Source: Bin87 sp965207585 (GTDB lineage Bacteria > Chloroflexota > Dehalococcoidia > Lucifugimonadales > UBA3495). Taken from it: DNA of 64,000 bases. The DNA is taken from assembly GCA_965207585.1 (NCBI GenBank), contig CBDBMT010000003.1, positions 3,100,001 through 3,164,000 on the forward strand. Direction: 5' to 3'. Position numbers and translations under genes: made by a program. The notes under the pieces were generated by a model, which worked only from the letters and a program-made list of their open reading frames with translations, searched no databases and was not told where the DNA came from. Shown in pieces: positions 1-8,500 of the stretch (position 1 is the stretch's first letter; the number at the start of each line of letters is the position of its first letter).

Positions 1-1384
1 CCGCGGCCTGTGTGTTTTCCGCCAGCGGCTTTTCGCGGGCATGCAGATAGCCAAGCCGCTCCTGTCCTGATTCCACGTCCCAGAAGCCGCCGTGCGCGCC
101 GTCCAGGAACCTGTCCAGCAGGATTTGCGCCGCCCGTTGGGCCGCTGACAAGTAGCGCTCCGATCCGCCGGGCAGGGTGTCGTATCCGTCCAATACGGCC
201 AGCAGGACATTGGCCCAGTCAACGAGCAGGTCGCCTTCGTCCTGAGATAGCGTGCCGGAGGCGGCGTAGGCGTGTGGCAAGTTACCCTTTTCGGAGGCGT
301 CAACCAACTTGTCCAGCAGATCGGCAGCAGTTCCGGACAACTCCGGCCGTCCCAATTTCCATGCCGCATCCAGCAGCAACGAAACTGCCTGAGCAGTGAC
401 CGATGTGTAGCAGAACGGGTCAACCGCTGGCGCTTCCGACTGCAATCGTTCCTGCGGCGACGCCGCGTAAAATTCAGAGTGCGCGCCCTGGCTTCCCCGC
501 ACACCCATCGCTGACGGATCAGACAGCGTACCGCAGATATAATCGACCGTTTCGCCGGCGACCCGGAGATAGTCCGCCCGACCCAGGACAATGCCCGCGT
601 CCATCAGGACCCTGGCCAGCGCGATATTGTCCTCGGCCATCTTTTCGTACTGTGCCTGCGTCCAGTCGGTGCCGGTGGTGAAGCGGAAAAACCCACCGTC
701 GATCCGGTCGCGCAGATCGCCGCCGATGATCGCGTCGAGGCTTTTTTCGAGCATCACGCGGAAGAACGGTTCTCCCGTGGTGCGGAACCGGTGCAGCAGC
801 AGGCGCAGCATGGGCGTCGACGGGAACTTTGGCTCCAGCCCAAACCCACCGTTCACGGCATCGTAGGTACCAGCCACTCGGCGCGAGATGGTGTCTACCA
901 CGCCAGCGTCGGGGTCGCGCCCAGCAGAAACACGCCCGGCATATTCGCGGCGTTGGCGCAGGATATCGTTGCCCTGCTCGTACAACTCGGGCTTGCGTTC
1001 CGTATAGGCCCGACGCACTTCGTCCAGCATGGCCAGGAGCTGGTCCGGCGGCAGGTAGGTCGCTCCTGCCATGAAGCCGCCGTGTGGGGTCAGGAAAGAG
1101 GTGGTCGGCCAGCCGCCCACGTTGTAACGGGCGTTGACGTCCGGACGGTGGTCGGTGTCAACTCGCACGGGCGTGAAGTGGGTGTTGACGAATTCGATGA
1201 CGTCCGGGTCGGAATAGGCGCCGGAATCCATCTCGTGGCACCAGTAGCACCACACCGCGTTGATCGAAAGCAGGATGGGGCGATCGTGATCCTGGGCGAA
1301 TTCAAAGGCCGCTCGACCCCACGGCCGCCAAGCGACAGCTCCTGCCGGTACGGCCGCCGCAGGTTCACCGGATATCGTGCTCAA
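1..1384 (-). CDS. YyaL/DUF255 thioredoxin-fold protein, 3' end beyond window
   Basis: Translating the minus strand gives the N-terminal thioredoxin-like DUF255 domain: W-G-R-A-A-F, then P-I-L-L-S-I, then the signature W-C-Y-W-C-H-E-M, followed by R-V-D-T-D-H-R-P-D and G-G-W-P-T. After this comes the start of the (alpha/alpha)6 glycosidase-like region typical of the YyaL/spermatogenesis-associated protein 20 family. The frame stays open to the first base of the window, so about 460 residues of a family usually 600-700 long are visible. No ATG is available. I chose the TTG at 1384 because GAGG lies about 9 bases upstream; another TTG at 1405 follows an in-frame stop. The family's biochemical role is not settled; the CxxC suggests redox chemistry. 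It stands alone, upstream of no visible partner. Confidence 0.85.
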   Translation of the reverse strand, partial: MSTISGEPAAAVPAGAVAWRPWGRAAFEFAQDHDRPILLSINAVWCYWCHEMDSGAYSDPDVIEFVNTHFTPVRVDTDHRPDVNARYNVGGWPTTSFLTPHGGFMAGATYLPPDQLLAMLDEVRRAYTERKPELYEQGNDILRQRREYAGRVSAGRDPDAGVVDTISRRVAGTYDAVNGGFGLEPKFPSTPMLRLLLHRFRTTGEPFFRVMLEKSLDAIIGGDLRDRIDGGFFRFTTGTDWTQAQYEKMAEDNIALARVLMDAGIVLGRADYLRVAGETVDYICGTLSDPSAMGVRGSQGAHSEFYAASPQERLQSEAPAVDPFCYTSVTAQAVSLLLDAAWKLGRPELSGTAADLLDKLVDASEKGNLPHAYAASGTLSQDEGDLLVDWANVLLAVLDGYDTLPGGSERYLSAAQRAAQILLDRFLDGAHGGFWDVESGQERLGYLHAREKPLAENTQAA

Positions 1385-1590
1385 CGCCCCTGTCCTCGCT
1401 TCCAACTACTCGAATGATGATCTGCGCCATTCGACATCATAAACGTTAGCACAGGGGTTGCGCATTAGCAATTTGCCCGCTGTCCGCGCTTCTTAAACTG
1501 TCAACGTGCATGCCTACAACGTCGCTTTTCTCAATAAAGACGATTAGGCCAAAGGAGGGTTCATCGTTGAAAGGACGAGTCTGCGGTGGA

Positions 1591-2652
1591 TCAACGCGCT
1601 CGCGGGTTGAAGGCGTCGTTCACGGCGTCACCCAGGATGTTAAAGCAGAAGAACAGCAGCGTCACCGTGCCGATGGGGAACAGCAGCAGGTGAGGTTCGT
1701 TGCGCAGCACCTGGATGCTGCCGTTCTCGAACATCATCCGTCCCAGGCTGGGTACGGGGGGTTGGACCCCGATGCCGATCCAGCTCAACACCAATTCCGA
1801 TCCGGCCACCCCCGCCAACCCGGCGGAAATGGACACGATCAGCGGGCTCAGGATGTTGGGCAGCACGTGCACCCGCAGGATCCGCGCCGTCGATGCCCCC
1901 GCCACCAGCGCCGCTTCGGTGTATTGGCTCTCCCGAGCTTGGAGCACTTGTCCGCGCACCAGCCTCGCCATGCCGAACCAGCCGAAGATTGACAGCGCGA
2001 ACGATATGATCGCGTAGTCCAGGATCCCCAACCGCAGGATCCAATCTATCCCGGTGGCGTCCTCGAATCCCCGCACCAAGCCCACCAGTCTTGGCTTCAG
2101 CGCTGCCACGAATATCAGGATGAGTATGATGTCCGGGAACGAGGAAGTGACCTCCCCGGTGCGCATGATCACCGAGTCGACCCACCTGCCCATGTACCCG
2201 CTCAGCAAACCCAGCACAATGCCCAGGACGAGGGTGCCGCCCAGAAGAGATATGATGGTGATGATCACCGTGGTCCGCAGCCCATAGATCACTCGGGTCA
2301 TCATATCCCGGCCCAGCCGGTCGGCTCCGAATGGATGCGCCAGGGTGGGCCCGGCGCGGCTCTGAGACAGGTCCTGGGCAGTGTATTCGTAGGGGGTGAT
2401 CAACGGTGAAAGCAGCGCTCCCACGTACATCACCAGGATGATGGAGAGGCACACCACCGCGAGCTTCTTTCGCATCAGTCGGTGTACCGACAAGCTCCAG
2501 TAGCTGTGGCCCCGGGCCGGTTCCTCGTCCAGTTCCAGCCGCTGGCCGGCTGCCAGTTCGTTCTCAGACCAGTCGGGCTGCTGCTCGTCGTCATCGAAAT
2601 GTTGGGCGTGGCCGTGCTCTCGGGCGGGCAGGCCGGATCGGTCAGGTAACAT
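1591..2652 (-). CDS. dppC: Peptide ABC transporter permease, DppC/OppC type
   Basis: 353-residue inner-membrane permease of the DppC/OppC family. About 60 residues of polar, acidic N-terminus precede the first membrane segment (L-A-V-V-C-L-S-I-I-L). Then come the periplasmic H-P-F-G-A-D-R-L-G-R-D-M signature, five further hydrophobic segments and the cytoplasmic EAA loop (E-A-A-L-V-A-G-A-S) that contacts the ATPases. It overlaps the dppB stop by 11 bases, so translation is probably coupled. With DppB and the binding protein upstream it forms the membrane half of an importer for di- or oligopeptides, although this family also takes nickel, glutathione and some sugars. No ATPase gene is in this operon; the orphan OppD at 12.9-13.9 kb could serve it. 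Confidence 0.93.
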   Translation of the reverse strand: MLPDRSGLPAREHGHAQHFDDDEQQPDWSENELAAGQRLELDEEPARGHSYWSLSVHRLMRKKLAVVCLSIILVMYVGALLSPLITPYEYTAQDLSQSRAGPTLAHPFGADRLGRDMMTRVIYGLRTTVIITIISLLGGTLVLGIVLGLLSGYMGRWVDSVIMRTGEVTSSFPDIILILIFVAALKPRLVGLVRGFEDATGIDWILRLGILDYAIISFALSIFGWFGMARLVRGQVLQARESQYTEAALVAGASTARILRVHVLPNILSPLIVSISAGLAGVAGSELVLSWIGIGVQPPVPSLGRMMFENGSIQVLRNEPHLLLFPIGTVTLLFFCFNILGDAVNDAFNPRAR

Positions 2653-3589
2653 TGCCAGCTCCGAGCCTGATCCTGGGGTCCAGCAACGGGTACATCAGGT
2701 CAACTATCAGGTTGGCGAACATGAACAACGTCGTGGAGATGATTGCAAAGGCCATGATCACCGGATAATCCCTGGCGAACAGGGAGTTGATGGTAAAGAA
2801 GCCCACCCCCGGGATGCCGAAGTAAATTTCCACAATGAAAGTGCCACCGGCCAGCCCGGCTATGGTGAATCCGAAACTGGTGACCACCGGAATCATCGCG
2901 TTTCTCAGGATATGGCGCCACCGCACGATCGTTTCAGATAGTCCCTTCGCACGGGCGGTTCGTATGTAGTCTTGACCCAGAACGTCCAGGACGCTGGCGC
3001 GCACCAGCCGTACTACTATCGCGATGCCGGGGACCCCCATCACCGTGGCCGGCATTACTATCTTGGGCGAAAAGAAGCCATCCCATCCGCTGGTGGGCAA
3101 GAGGTCCAGATACAGGGCGAATACGAGGAGCAGAACGGGGGCCGTGATGAATACCGGCAGCGATTGGAACGCCAGGGCGATCGCCACGACCACATTGTCC
3201 ACGCCGGTACCTTGGCGCAGGGCCGCGAAAAGCCCTACAGGTATGCCGATCCCCAGGGTGATGATGATTGCCGCCAGGTTGAGCTGCAGGGACACCGGAA
3301 TGCGCTTGGCCAGCAGCTCCGCCACGGACTTGCCGCGGAACTGGAAGCTCTCCCCGAAGTCCAGCCGCGTCACCACCCCTTCGATGTACCGCACGTACTG
3401 CACCACCAGCGGATCGTCCAAGCCCAACTGCGCTCGCAGTCGCTCTCGTACCTCATCGTTCTGGTGTTGGCCCAGCCAGACCTGAACCGGGTCACCGGGA
3501 CCGACCCGCAGCAAAGCGAACGTCACAAACGTGACGATAATCAACAGGAATGGCAGCCAGATCAGGCGTCGCGCCGCGTATGTTCCCAT
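2642..3589 (-). CDS. dppB: Peptide ABC transporter permease, DppB/OppB type
   Basis: 315-residue inner-membrane permease of the DppB/OppB family. It begins with the usual R-R-L-I-W-L-P membrane segment and the G-P-G-D-P motif. Next are the periplasmic stretch ending in D-F-G-E-S-F and the EAA loop (R-T-A-R-A-K-G-L) near the C-terminal third. The ATG at 3589 is preferred over a TTG two codons upstream; neither has a strong ribosome site. The gene lies 153 bases after the binding-protein stop. Most of that gap is an inverted-repeat element (3625-3733), so transcription into dppB must pass through it. The end overlaps dppC by 11 bases. Confidence 0.93.
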   Translation of the reverse strand: MGTYAARRLIWLPFLLIIVTFVTFALLRVGPGDPVQVWLGQHQNDEVRERLRAQLGLDDPLVVQYVRYIEGVVTRLDFGESFQFRGKSVAELLAKRIPVSLQLNLAAIIITLGIGIPVGLFAALRQGTGVDNVVVAIALAFQSLPVFITAPVLLLVFALYLDLLPTSGWDGFFSPKIVMPATVMGVPGIAIVVRLVRASVLDVLGQDYIRTARAKGLSETIVRWRHILRNAMIPVVTSFGFTIAGLAGGTFIVEIYFGIPGVGFFTINSLFARDYPVIMAFAIISTTLFMFANLIVDLMYPLLDPRIRLGAGNVT

Positions 3590-3624
3590 TTGCAACCGCC
3601 CGGGCTTTGTACCATCAGGAAAAT

Positions 3625-3733
3625 GTCAGAATCAGGATGTTCAGCATTTTATGATTTGCAGGATTGGAGGCTCACAGCGGAGAGAAACACGCAGTCCGGT
3701 AAATCCCTCAATCCGGTAAATCCTGATTCTGAC
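3625..3733. repeat. 109-bp interspersed element with terminal inverted repeats, copy 1
   Basis: The ends are inverted copies of each other: GTCAGAATCAGGAT at 3625-3638 and ATCCTGATTCTGAC at 3720-3733. The internal sequence contains GATTGGA and CAATCCGGTAAATCC. The reverse complement of a second element at 24217-24324 lines up end to end with this one and has nearly the same length. It has no coding potential. It sits between the binding-protein stop and dppB. Size, palindromic ends and dispersion fit a non-autonomous MITE or a large palindromic intergenic repeat. No transposase with matching ends is in the window. Confidence 0.75.
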
Positions 3734-3742
3734 GGTTCGTCC

Positions 3743-5551
3743 TTACTGGTTGAAGTACACGTACCGGTACTTGGGGATGCTCATTTGCAGGAGGAAGTAA
3801 TCCGATACTTCCGGCTTGATCAGCGCGTAGCCCTCGCCGCTGAACCAGGTCCAGACCCACGGAGCGTCGTCCAGGATCATCTGCTCGATCTGGTTGTACA
3901 GCTCGAACCGCCGGTCCCGGTCACGTTCTGTGCGGGCTTCTTCCAGCAGCCGGTCGACCTCTGGATTGGAGTAGTTGGTGTGGTTGCTCTGGCTATCGGA
4001 GTGCAGCAGCACGTCCAGGAAGTTCTGCGGGTCGGGGTAGTCCGCGATCCATCCCAGGAGGAACATCTGGTACTTCTTGTCGTTGACGTCCTGTAGGAAC
4101 GTTGCCCATTCCGTCTGCTGGATCTCGACCTCGATCCCCAGCTCCTGACGCCATTGCTCCAGGATGACTTCGAGGTAGGTAGGTATGGCCGCTCCGAAGC
4201 TGCCGGAAATGGTCAGCGTGACGCGCGGGAAATCGCCCGACGCCAGCGCATCGGCGTAGGTTGAGCTCTGGATGAGTTCCCGCGCCAGGTCGGGGTTGTA
4301 TTCGTAGCTGCGCAGGTTCTCGGTGTGAGACGGGAACCCCGGCGGTATCACCCCCGTCGCCGGCGACACTCGGCCGTCCAGGACGTTCTCCGCGATGCTT
4401 TGCAGGTCAATTGCGTAGTTCAACGCCTGGCGCACCTTGGGGTCGTCGAAAGGCGGTTCCGCTACGTTCAGGCCGATGTAGAACACGTCGAAGTCCTGCG
4501 GCGAACGGTGCAGCTCGGGATGCAGCGGGTCACTGGGGTCCAGAAGCCGCGGCAGGTCGTCCAGGCCAACTCCAGTCAGGTGAATCTCATCGTTCTCGTA
4601 CATGATCATCGCGGAGCCGCCGCTCAGGATCATTTGCACGCCCTCAATGTGCGGTGGTCCCAAGTGGTACAGCTCGTTCCGCTCCAGAATGATCAATTCA
4701 CCGATTTCGTAAGTTGCGAGTTTGAAAGGCCCGGTGCCGTTCGGCTGATCCAGCCAGGATCCGTCCTCCGTAACCTGATCCTGGTCGAGCACGAAAGCCG
4801 TGGGATACGACAGTTTCGCCAGGAAATAGGACTTCGGCGCGTCTATGGTGAACTCTACCGTGTGGTCGTCGACCACCCGCACTCCGCGGACCTCATCGGC
4901 TTGCTGGCATTCGCCCTCGGCTTGCTGTTCCGGGGTACACAGTTTGTCTTTGACGCCGATGATATCGCCCAGGTAGGTCTCCGCCGTTTGTGAAAGAGTG
5001 TCGGGGTCGGTGGCGCGCTCGATGGACCACTTGACATCGTGCGCCGTCACCGGTTTGCCGTCGTGGAACTTGGCGTTTTCTCGCAGGGCAAACGTGTAGA
5101 CCAGCCCGTCTTCGCTGATGGATAGGTGCTCAGCCAAGTCCAATACCGGCTGGTAGTCCAGGCTCAGCGTCACCAGCCCGCCGAATATTTCGTTGATGAT
5201 CACGCTGGAGGTGACATCCCCCGCCAGATGAGGGTCCAGCGTGGGCGGATCGGCGAACAGGCGCACCAGGGTTCCGCCCTGCGGTGGCCGGTCATCGAAA
5301 GTCAGGTCCGCCGAAGGTGCGCGGCTTCCCCCCGCCGCTGGCCGTGCCGCCGCTGTCATTGCTTGCGCAGTTGGCGTTGGAGCCTCACTGGGCGCTGTGG
5401 CCGGCGTGTCCGGAACGGAAGTCGCGATGGGAGCCGCCGTGGGTTCGGGCGCGGCCGCCTGCGGTTCCTCACTGCCGCCGCAGGCCACCAACCCGACCAT
5501 CGCGGCCAATACGGCTCCCATCAGCAGTATTCTGAAAATTTTGCGTGTCAT
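3743..5551 (-). CDS. Peptide ABC transporter substrate-binding lipoprotein, family 5
   Basis: 602-residue extracytoplasmic solute-binding protein of SBP family 5 (DppA/OppA). The N-terminus is a lipoprotein signal with lipobox L-V-A-C (Cys at about residue 24). An Ala/Pro/Thr-rich linker of some 60 residues follows. The mature domain shows the family pattern: P-P-T-L-D-P-H, then V-T-A-H-D-V-K-W-S, G-T-G-P-F-K, V-R-Q-A-L-N-Y-A-I-D and D-Y-P-D-P-Q-N-F. It captures peptides or similar solutes outside the membrane and hands them to DppB/DppC. It is the first gene of the operon, followed by the repeat element, dppB and dppC. The ligand cannot be read from the sequence. Confidence 0.93.
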   Translation of the reverse strand: MTRKIFRILLMGAVLAAMVGLVACGGSEEPQAAAPEPTAAPIATSVPDTPATAPSEAPTPTAQAMTAAARPAAGGSRAPSADLTFDDRPPQGGTLVRLFADPPTLDPHLAGDVTSSVIINEIFGGLVTLSLDYQPVLDLAEHLSISEDGLVYTFALRENAKFHDGKPVTAHDVKWSIERATDPDTLSQTAETYLGDIIGVKDKLCTPEQQAEGECQQADEVRGVRVVDDHTVEFTIDAPKSYFLAKLSYPTAFVLDQDQVTEDGSWLDQPNGTGPFKLATYEIGELIILERNELYHLGPPHIEGVQMILSGGSAMIMYENDEIHLTGVGLDDLPRLLDPSDPLHPELHRSPQDFDVFYIGLNVAEPPFDDPKVRQALNYAIDLQSIAENVLDGRVSPATGVIPPGFPSHTENLRSYEYNPDLARELIQSSTYADALASGDFPRVTLTISGSFGAAIPTYLEVILEQWRQELGIEVEIQQTEWATFLQDVNDKKYQMFLLGWIADYPDPQNFLDVLLHSDSQSNHTNYSNPEVDRLLEEARTERDRDRRFELYNQIEQMILDDAPWVWTWFSGEGYALIKPEVSDYFLLQMSIPKYRYVYFNQ

Positions 5552-5768
5552 AACTCCTCCGAATCAGTTCTCAGGATCAAGGGGATTACGAGATACTGAC
5601 CGGAATCAGTTTGCCCCAATTCTCACTGCCGAGATATTACCGGCTTCGCACGCAGCGATTTTATCTAATACCCTGACCCCATTCAATTGTGCGCGGCGCG
5701 ATGTATTGTCCGATTTGATGATGTATGCTAACCTCAAAATGTAACCTGGCATCGGCCGGTAGGAATGC

Positions 5769-5846
5769 GGCGAGCATAGCCAAGTGGTCGAAGGCGCCTG
5801 TCTGTGGCACAGGAGATCACGGGTTCGAATCCCGTTGCTCGCCCCA
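5769..5846 (+). tRNA. tRNA-His (GTG)
   Basis: Cloverleaf with acceptor GCGAGCA/TGCTCGC. The anticodon loop CTGTGGC is closed by CCTGT/ACAGG, giving anticodon GTG, and the T arm contains GGTTCGAATCC. An extra G at -1 (5769) faces discriminator C (5843), the histidine-specific identity pair. CCA is encoded. The next tRNA starts 29 bases downstream, so the two are probably co-transcribed. Confidence 0.95.
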
Positions 5847-5875
5847 CCAATCACGCGTTCAGTTTCCAGGGAATT

Positions 5876-5951
5876 GCGCCTGTAGCTCAATGGACAGAGC
5901 ACTGGGCTTCGGACCCAGGGGTTGCGGGTTCGAGTCCTGCCAGGCGCGCCA
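5876..5951 (+). tRNA. tRNA-Arg (TCG)
   Basis: Acceptor GCGCCTG/CAGGCGC with discriminator G and encoded CCA. The D arm is GCTC...GAGC. The anticodon loop CTTCGGA is closed by CTGGG/CCCAG, giving anticodon TCG. The T loop is TTCGAGT. It follows tRNA-His by 29 bases. Confidence 0.93.
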
Positions 5952-5955
5952 CCTG

Positions 5956-5994
5956 CAAAAATAACCGACGGCAGCATATCGACTGCCGTCGGTT
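5956..5994 (-). terminator. Rho-independent terminator of the htrA gene
   Basis: Twelve perfect base pairs, AACCGACGGCAG (5963-5974) with CTGCCGTCGGTT (5983-5994), around an 8-base loop. On the minus strand the stem is followed by a run of T (complement of 5956-5962), as expected for terminating htrA, whose stop is at 6019. On the plus strand the tail is only CCTTGTT, so it may act weakly in both directions and also end the tRNA transcript. Confidence 0.8.
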
Positions 5995-6018
5995 CCTTGT
6001 TGGCGCCAAGTTCGCGGG

Positions 6019-7323
6019 CTACTCCGGTCGCGCGCCCATGGTGACTTGCATTTTCATTTCCTCGCCGTCCCGCATGATGGTGAATTCCACGGTGTCGCCG
6101 GGTTGCGTGTGCTCTACAGTGTAAGCTACGACGTCGTCCATGCCCGTCATGGGCGTCCCGTTCATGGCGATTATGATGTCTCCGCCGATGGGCAGTTCCG
6201 CTCCGTTGATTACGGTGAGCCGGTCCGATGCTCGCAGTCCGGCCTGTTCGGCGGCGGTCCCGGTGCCCACTGCCAGCACCAGGGCGCCACGGGTGCCTGC
6301 CGGCAAATCCATAGCCAGGGCGATATCCGTGCTCACGGACACCCCCCGAATGCCGATGAACGGATACTCGTAATGTCCTTTCGCAATCAACGCGGGTGCC
6401 ACCAACTTGGCCAGATTCACCGGGATCGCCAGGCCCACGCCGGAGAATCCTCCCGTCTCACTGATAATCTGGGTGTTGATGCCGACGACCTGGCCCTGGC
6501 GGTCCAGGAGCGGGCCCCCCGAGTTCCCCGGGTTCGTTGCTGCGTCGTGCTGCACCACTCGGGGCACTGAAAAGTTGCTGTCCGTTGGGTTGATGGTTCT
6601 GCCCACGGCGCTGATGATGCCGGAGGTCATGGAGAACCCGCGGGAGAACGGATCGCCAATAGCAACCGCCAATTGCCCCGGCTTGATGGTGTCGCTATCC
6701 CCGAGGGCAATTGCGGGCGGGCGTACCGCGTCGTCGGTGATCCTGATCACCGCAAGGTCAGAATCCGGGTCATCGCCCACCAGTTCCGCGTCAACCTGGA
6801 TGCCGTCGCTCAGCACGACGATAATCCGGTCTGCCCCGTCGATCACGTGCTTATTGGTTACGATGTGTCCCTCATCATCCCAGACGAAACCGGACCCGGC
6901 TGCCCGGGACAGAAAATCGCCCTGTGGCATCCCGGGAGCGGCTCCGCCAATAGTGATTGACTTCAGCACTCGCAATCCGACCACAGACGGAACGGTTCGC
7001 TCGTAGATACCCGACATGACCTCGTCATGCGCCGCCGTTATGGCCGATGCTGCCAACTGGATTTCAGTCTCCGGCGTGCCGCTCTGGGCCGGCTGTTCAA
7101 CCGCGGGTACGGCTTCCGATTCAGTCGCCTGCAAGGGTGCGACCGTGGCCGCATCTTCAGGTTGCGAAACCGTGTTGACGGCCGGGGGAGTCAGTTCAAC
7201 GGTCTCCTGCGGCGTTGGATTGGGTTGGCCGCAGGCCAACCCAACTGTCGCGGCTATAGTCAGGCAGGCGAGGGGCAGCAGGAAAAAAAGGCGTCGTTGT
7301 TTGGCGGAAGCTTTGGTACCCAT
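6019..7323 (-). CDS. HtrA/Deg-type trypsin-like serine protease, lipoprotein
   Basis: 434-residue extracytoplasmic protein-quality-control protease. The start at 7323 is chosen because it puts a lipoprotein signal at the N-terminus (basic K-Q-R-R, hydrophobic core, lipobox G-L-A-C with Cys31); an upstream in-frame start would add 58 residues with no signal character. After a Pro/Thr/Ala linker the chymotrypsin fold carries the triad His159 (T-N-K-H-V), Asp189 (D-S-D-L-A) and Ser268 (G-N-S-G-G-P). One C-terminal PDZ domain follows (about residues 325-430), including a repeat of G-G-D-I-I-I-A-M-N-G. A strong terminator follows the gene. It is not linked to a two-component system here. Regulation is unknown. 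Confidence 0.92.
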   Translation of the reverse strand: MGTKASAKQRRLFFLLPLACLTIAATVGLACGQPNPTPQETVELTPPAVNTVSQPEDAATVAPLQATESEAVPAVEQPAQSGTPETEIQLAASAITAAHDEVMSGIYERTVPSVVGLRVLKSITIGGAAPGMPQGDFLSRAAGSGFVWDDEGHIVTNKHVIDGADRIIVVLSDGIQVDAELVGDDPDSDLAVIRITDDAVRPPAIALGDSDTIKPGQLAVAIGDPFSRGFSMTSGIISAVGRTINPTDSNFSVPRVVQHDAATNPGNSGGPLLDRQGQVVGINTQIISETGGFSGVGLAIPVNLAKLVAPALIAKGHYEYPFIGIRGVSVSTDIALAMDLPAGTRGALVLAVGTGTAAEQAGLRASDRLTVINGAELPIGGDIIIAMNGTPMTGMDDVVAYTVEHTQPGDTVEFTIMRDGEEMKMQVTMGARPE

Positions 7324-7698
7324 GCTCACGTTATTCCACACCTTTCCGGTCTGGTCGATCGCGTGTACGGCGCAACCGGAGGACGCCGGATAGTTCCTTA
7401 TGACTTGGTCCGTTTTCGTTGCTTGGTTGTCTTGCGGGTGTGCAGAGTATAAGCACACGATTGTTAAGGTTTTGTGTATGCTCACGGCACTGGACATGCC
7501 GCCCGTCCGAGCACCGGGGTTGACTACGCAGCTGCTCCGGGGCGATTGACTCGCTTATTCTACGGATAGCGGAGCACTGCGGATTGACCCGCATACGACT
7601 GGCCCGGTGCTATACTACCGGCAGAAGCGGCGGGTCGCCAGATGGTCGCCGTCGCATTCATTGAGCTGGTCGCCCCGACACCCGGAAGGAGAGAAGCA
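7324..7698. other. Intergenic region between divergent htrA and NIPSNAP genes
   Basis: 375 bases with no credible gene. On the plus strand it holds an extended -10-like TGCTATACT (7608-7616). A TTGACC lies at 7584-7589, giving a 21-base spacer, longer than ideal. An AAGGAG Shine-Dalgarno sequence precedes the NIPSNAP ATG. The other end must contain the htrA promoter, but I see no convincing hexamer pair there. Confidence 0.45.
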
Positions 7699-8358
7699 AT
7701 GCTTTACGAACTCCGCATTTACGACGCCGTCGCCGGTCGCTTGCCCGATATCAGCGGTCGGTTTGCCAATCATACCTGCGCCCTGTTCCGCAAGCACGGC
7801 GTGAAATATCTTGGCTTCTGGACCGACGAAATCGGCCGCAGCAACCGCCTGACCTACATCAACGTTTTCGATAGCATGGCTGACCGGGAATCTCGCTGGG
7901 CCAAGTTCGGCGGCGACCCGGACTGGCTGGAAGTTCGCAAGCAGACCGAGGCCAACGGCCCGCTGGTCGACGCCGTGACCAACCGCTTCCTGCGCCTGAC
8001 CCCCTACTCGCCCCAGCCGAGTATCTCTACCGCCGTGCAGGAACTGCGGATTTACGAGGCCATGCCCGGCCGCCTGCCCGACGTGCACAATCGTTTCGCC
8101 AACCACACCATCGGGCTGTTCGAGAAGCACGGCATCGAAAACATCGGCTACTGGTCCGAAGACGTGGGGGTCAACAACGTGCTGGTCTACATGCTGGGTT
8201 ACCCCAGCCTTGGCGATCGCGAAAAGAGTTGGCGGTCCTTCCAGGCCGACCCGGAGTGGAACAAGGCGCGTGCCGCCAGCGAGGTCGACGGCCCCATCGT
8301 TCGCGTCTCCCGCCATTCCATTATGCGCCCCACCGACTACGCTTTTACCAGCGATTAG
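7699..8358 (+). CDS. Tandem NIPSNAP-domain protein
   Basis: 219 residues made of two similar NIPSNAP domains. Each starts E-L-R-I-Y and carries G-R-L-P-D, R-F-A-N-H-T and K-H-G with a following G-[FY]-W. The first spans roughly residues 2-108 and the second 113-215. The internal duplication is plain by eye. NIPSNAP is a ferredoxin-like alpha/beta-barrel dimer fold with no single established activity; in bacteria it often sits near catabolic or flavin-linked genes. The ATG at 7699 is preferred over an upstream in-frame start because AAGGAG lies just before it. A strong terminator at 8386-8417 makes this a single-gene unit. Confidence 0.88.
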   Translation: MLYELRIYDAVAGRLPDISGRFANHTCALFRKHGVKYLGFWTDEIGRSNRLTYINVFDSMADRESRWAKFGGDPDWLEVRKQTEANGPLVDAVTNRFLRLTPYSPQPSISTAVQELRIYEAMPGRLPDVHNRFANHTIGLFEKHGIENIGYWSEDVGVNNVLVYMLGYPSLGDREKSWRSFQADPEWNKARAASEVDGPIVRVSRHSIMRPTDYAFTSD

Positions 8359-8385
8359 TCTGGACCACTTCCCGATCAACTAGTG

Positions 8386-8417
8386 GGGCGTCGGATCAAC
8401 TGACGCCCTGCTTTTTT
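8386..8417 (+). terminator. Rho-independent terminator after NIPSNAP gene
   Basis: GGGCGTC (8386-8392) pairs with GACGCCC (8402-8408) around a 9-base loop. The stem is followed two bases later by CTTTTTT. It lies 28 bases after the NIPSNAP stop and isolates that gene from the mutase operon downstream. Confidence 0.88.
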
Positions 8418-8500
8418 GTGAGTGCCCGGTCAGCGGGAGTTCACCGGCTGCCGATGATAGAATGACGCGACAACTCCAAACACGGACTGGAAAAAGCATC

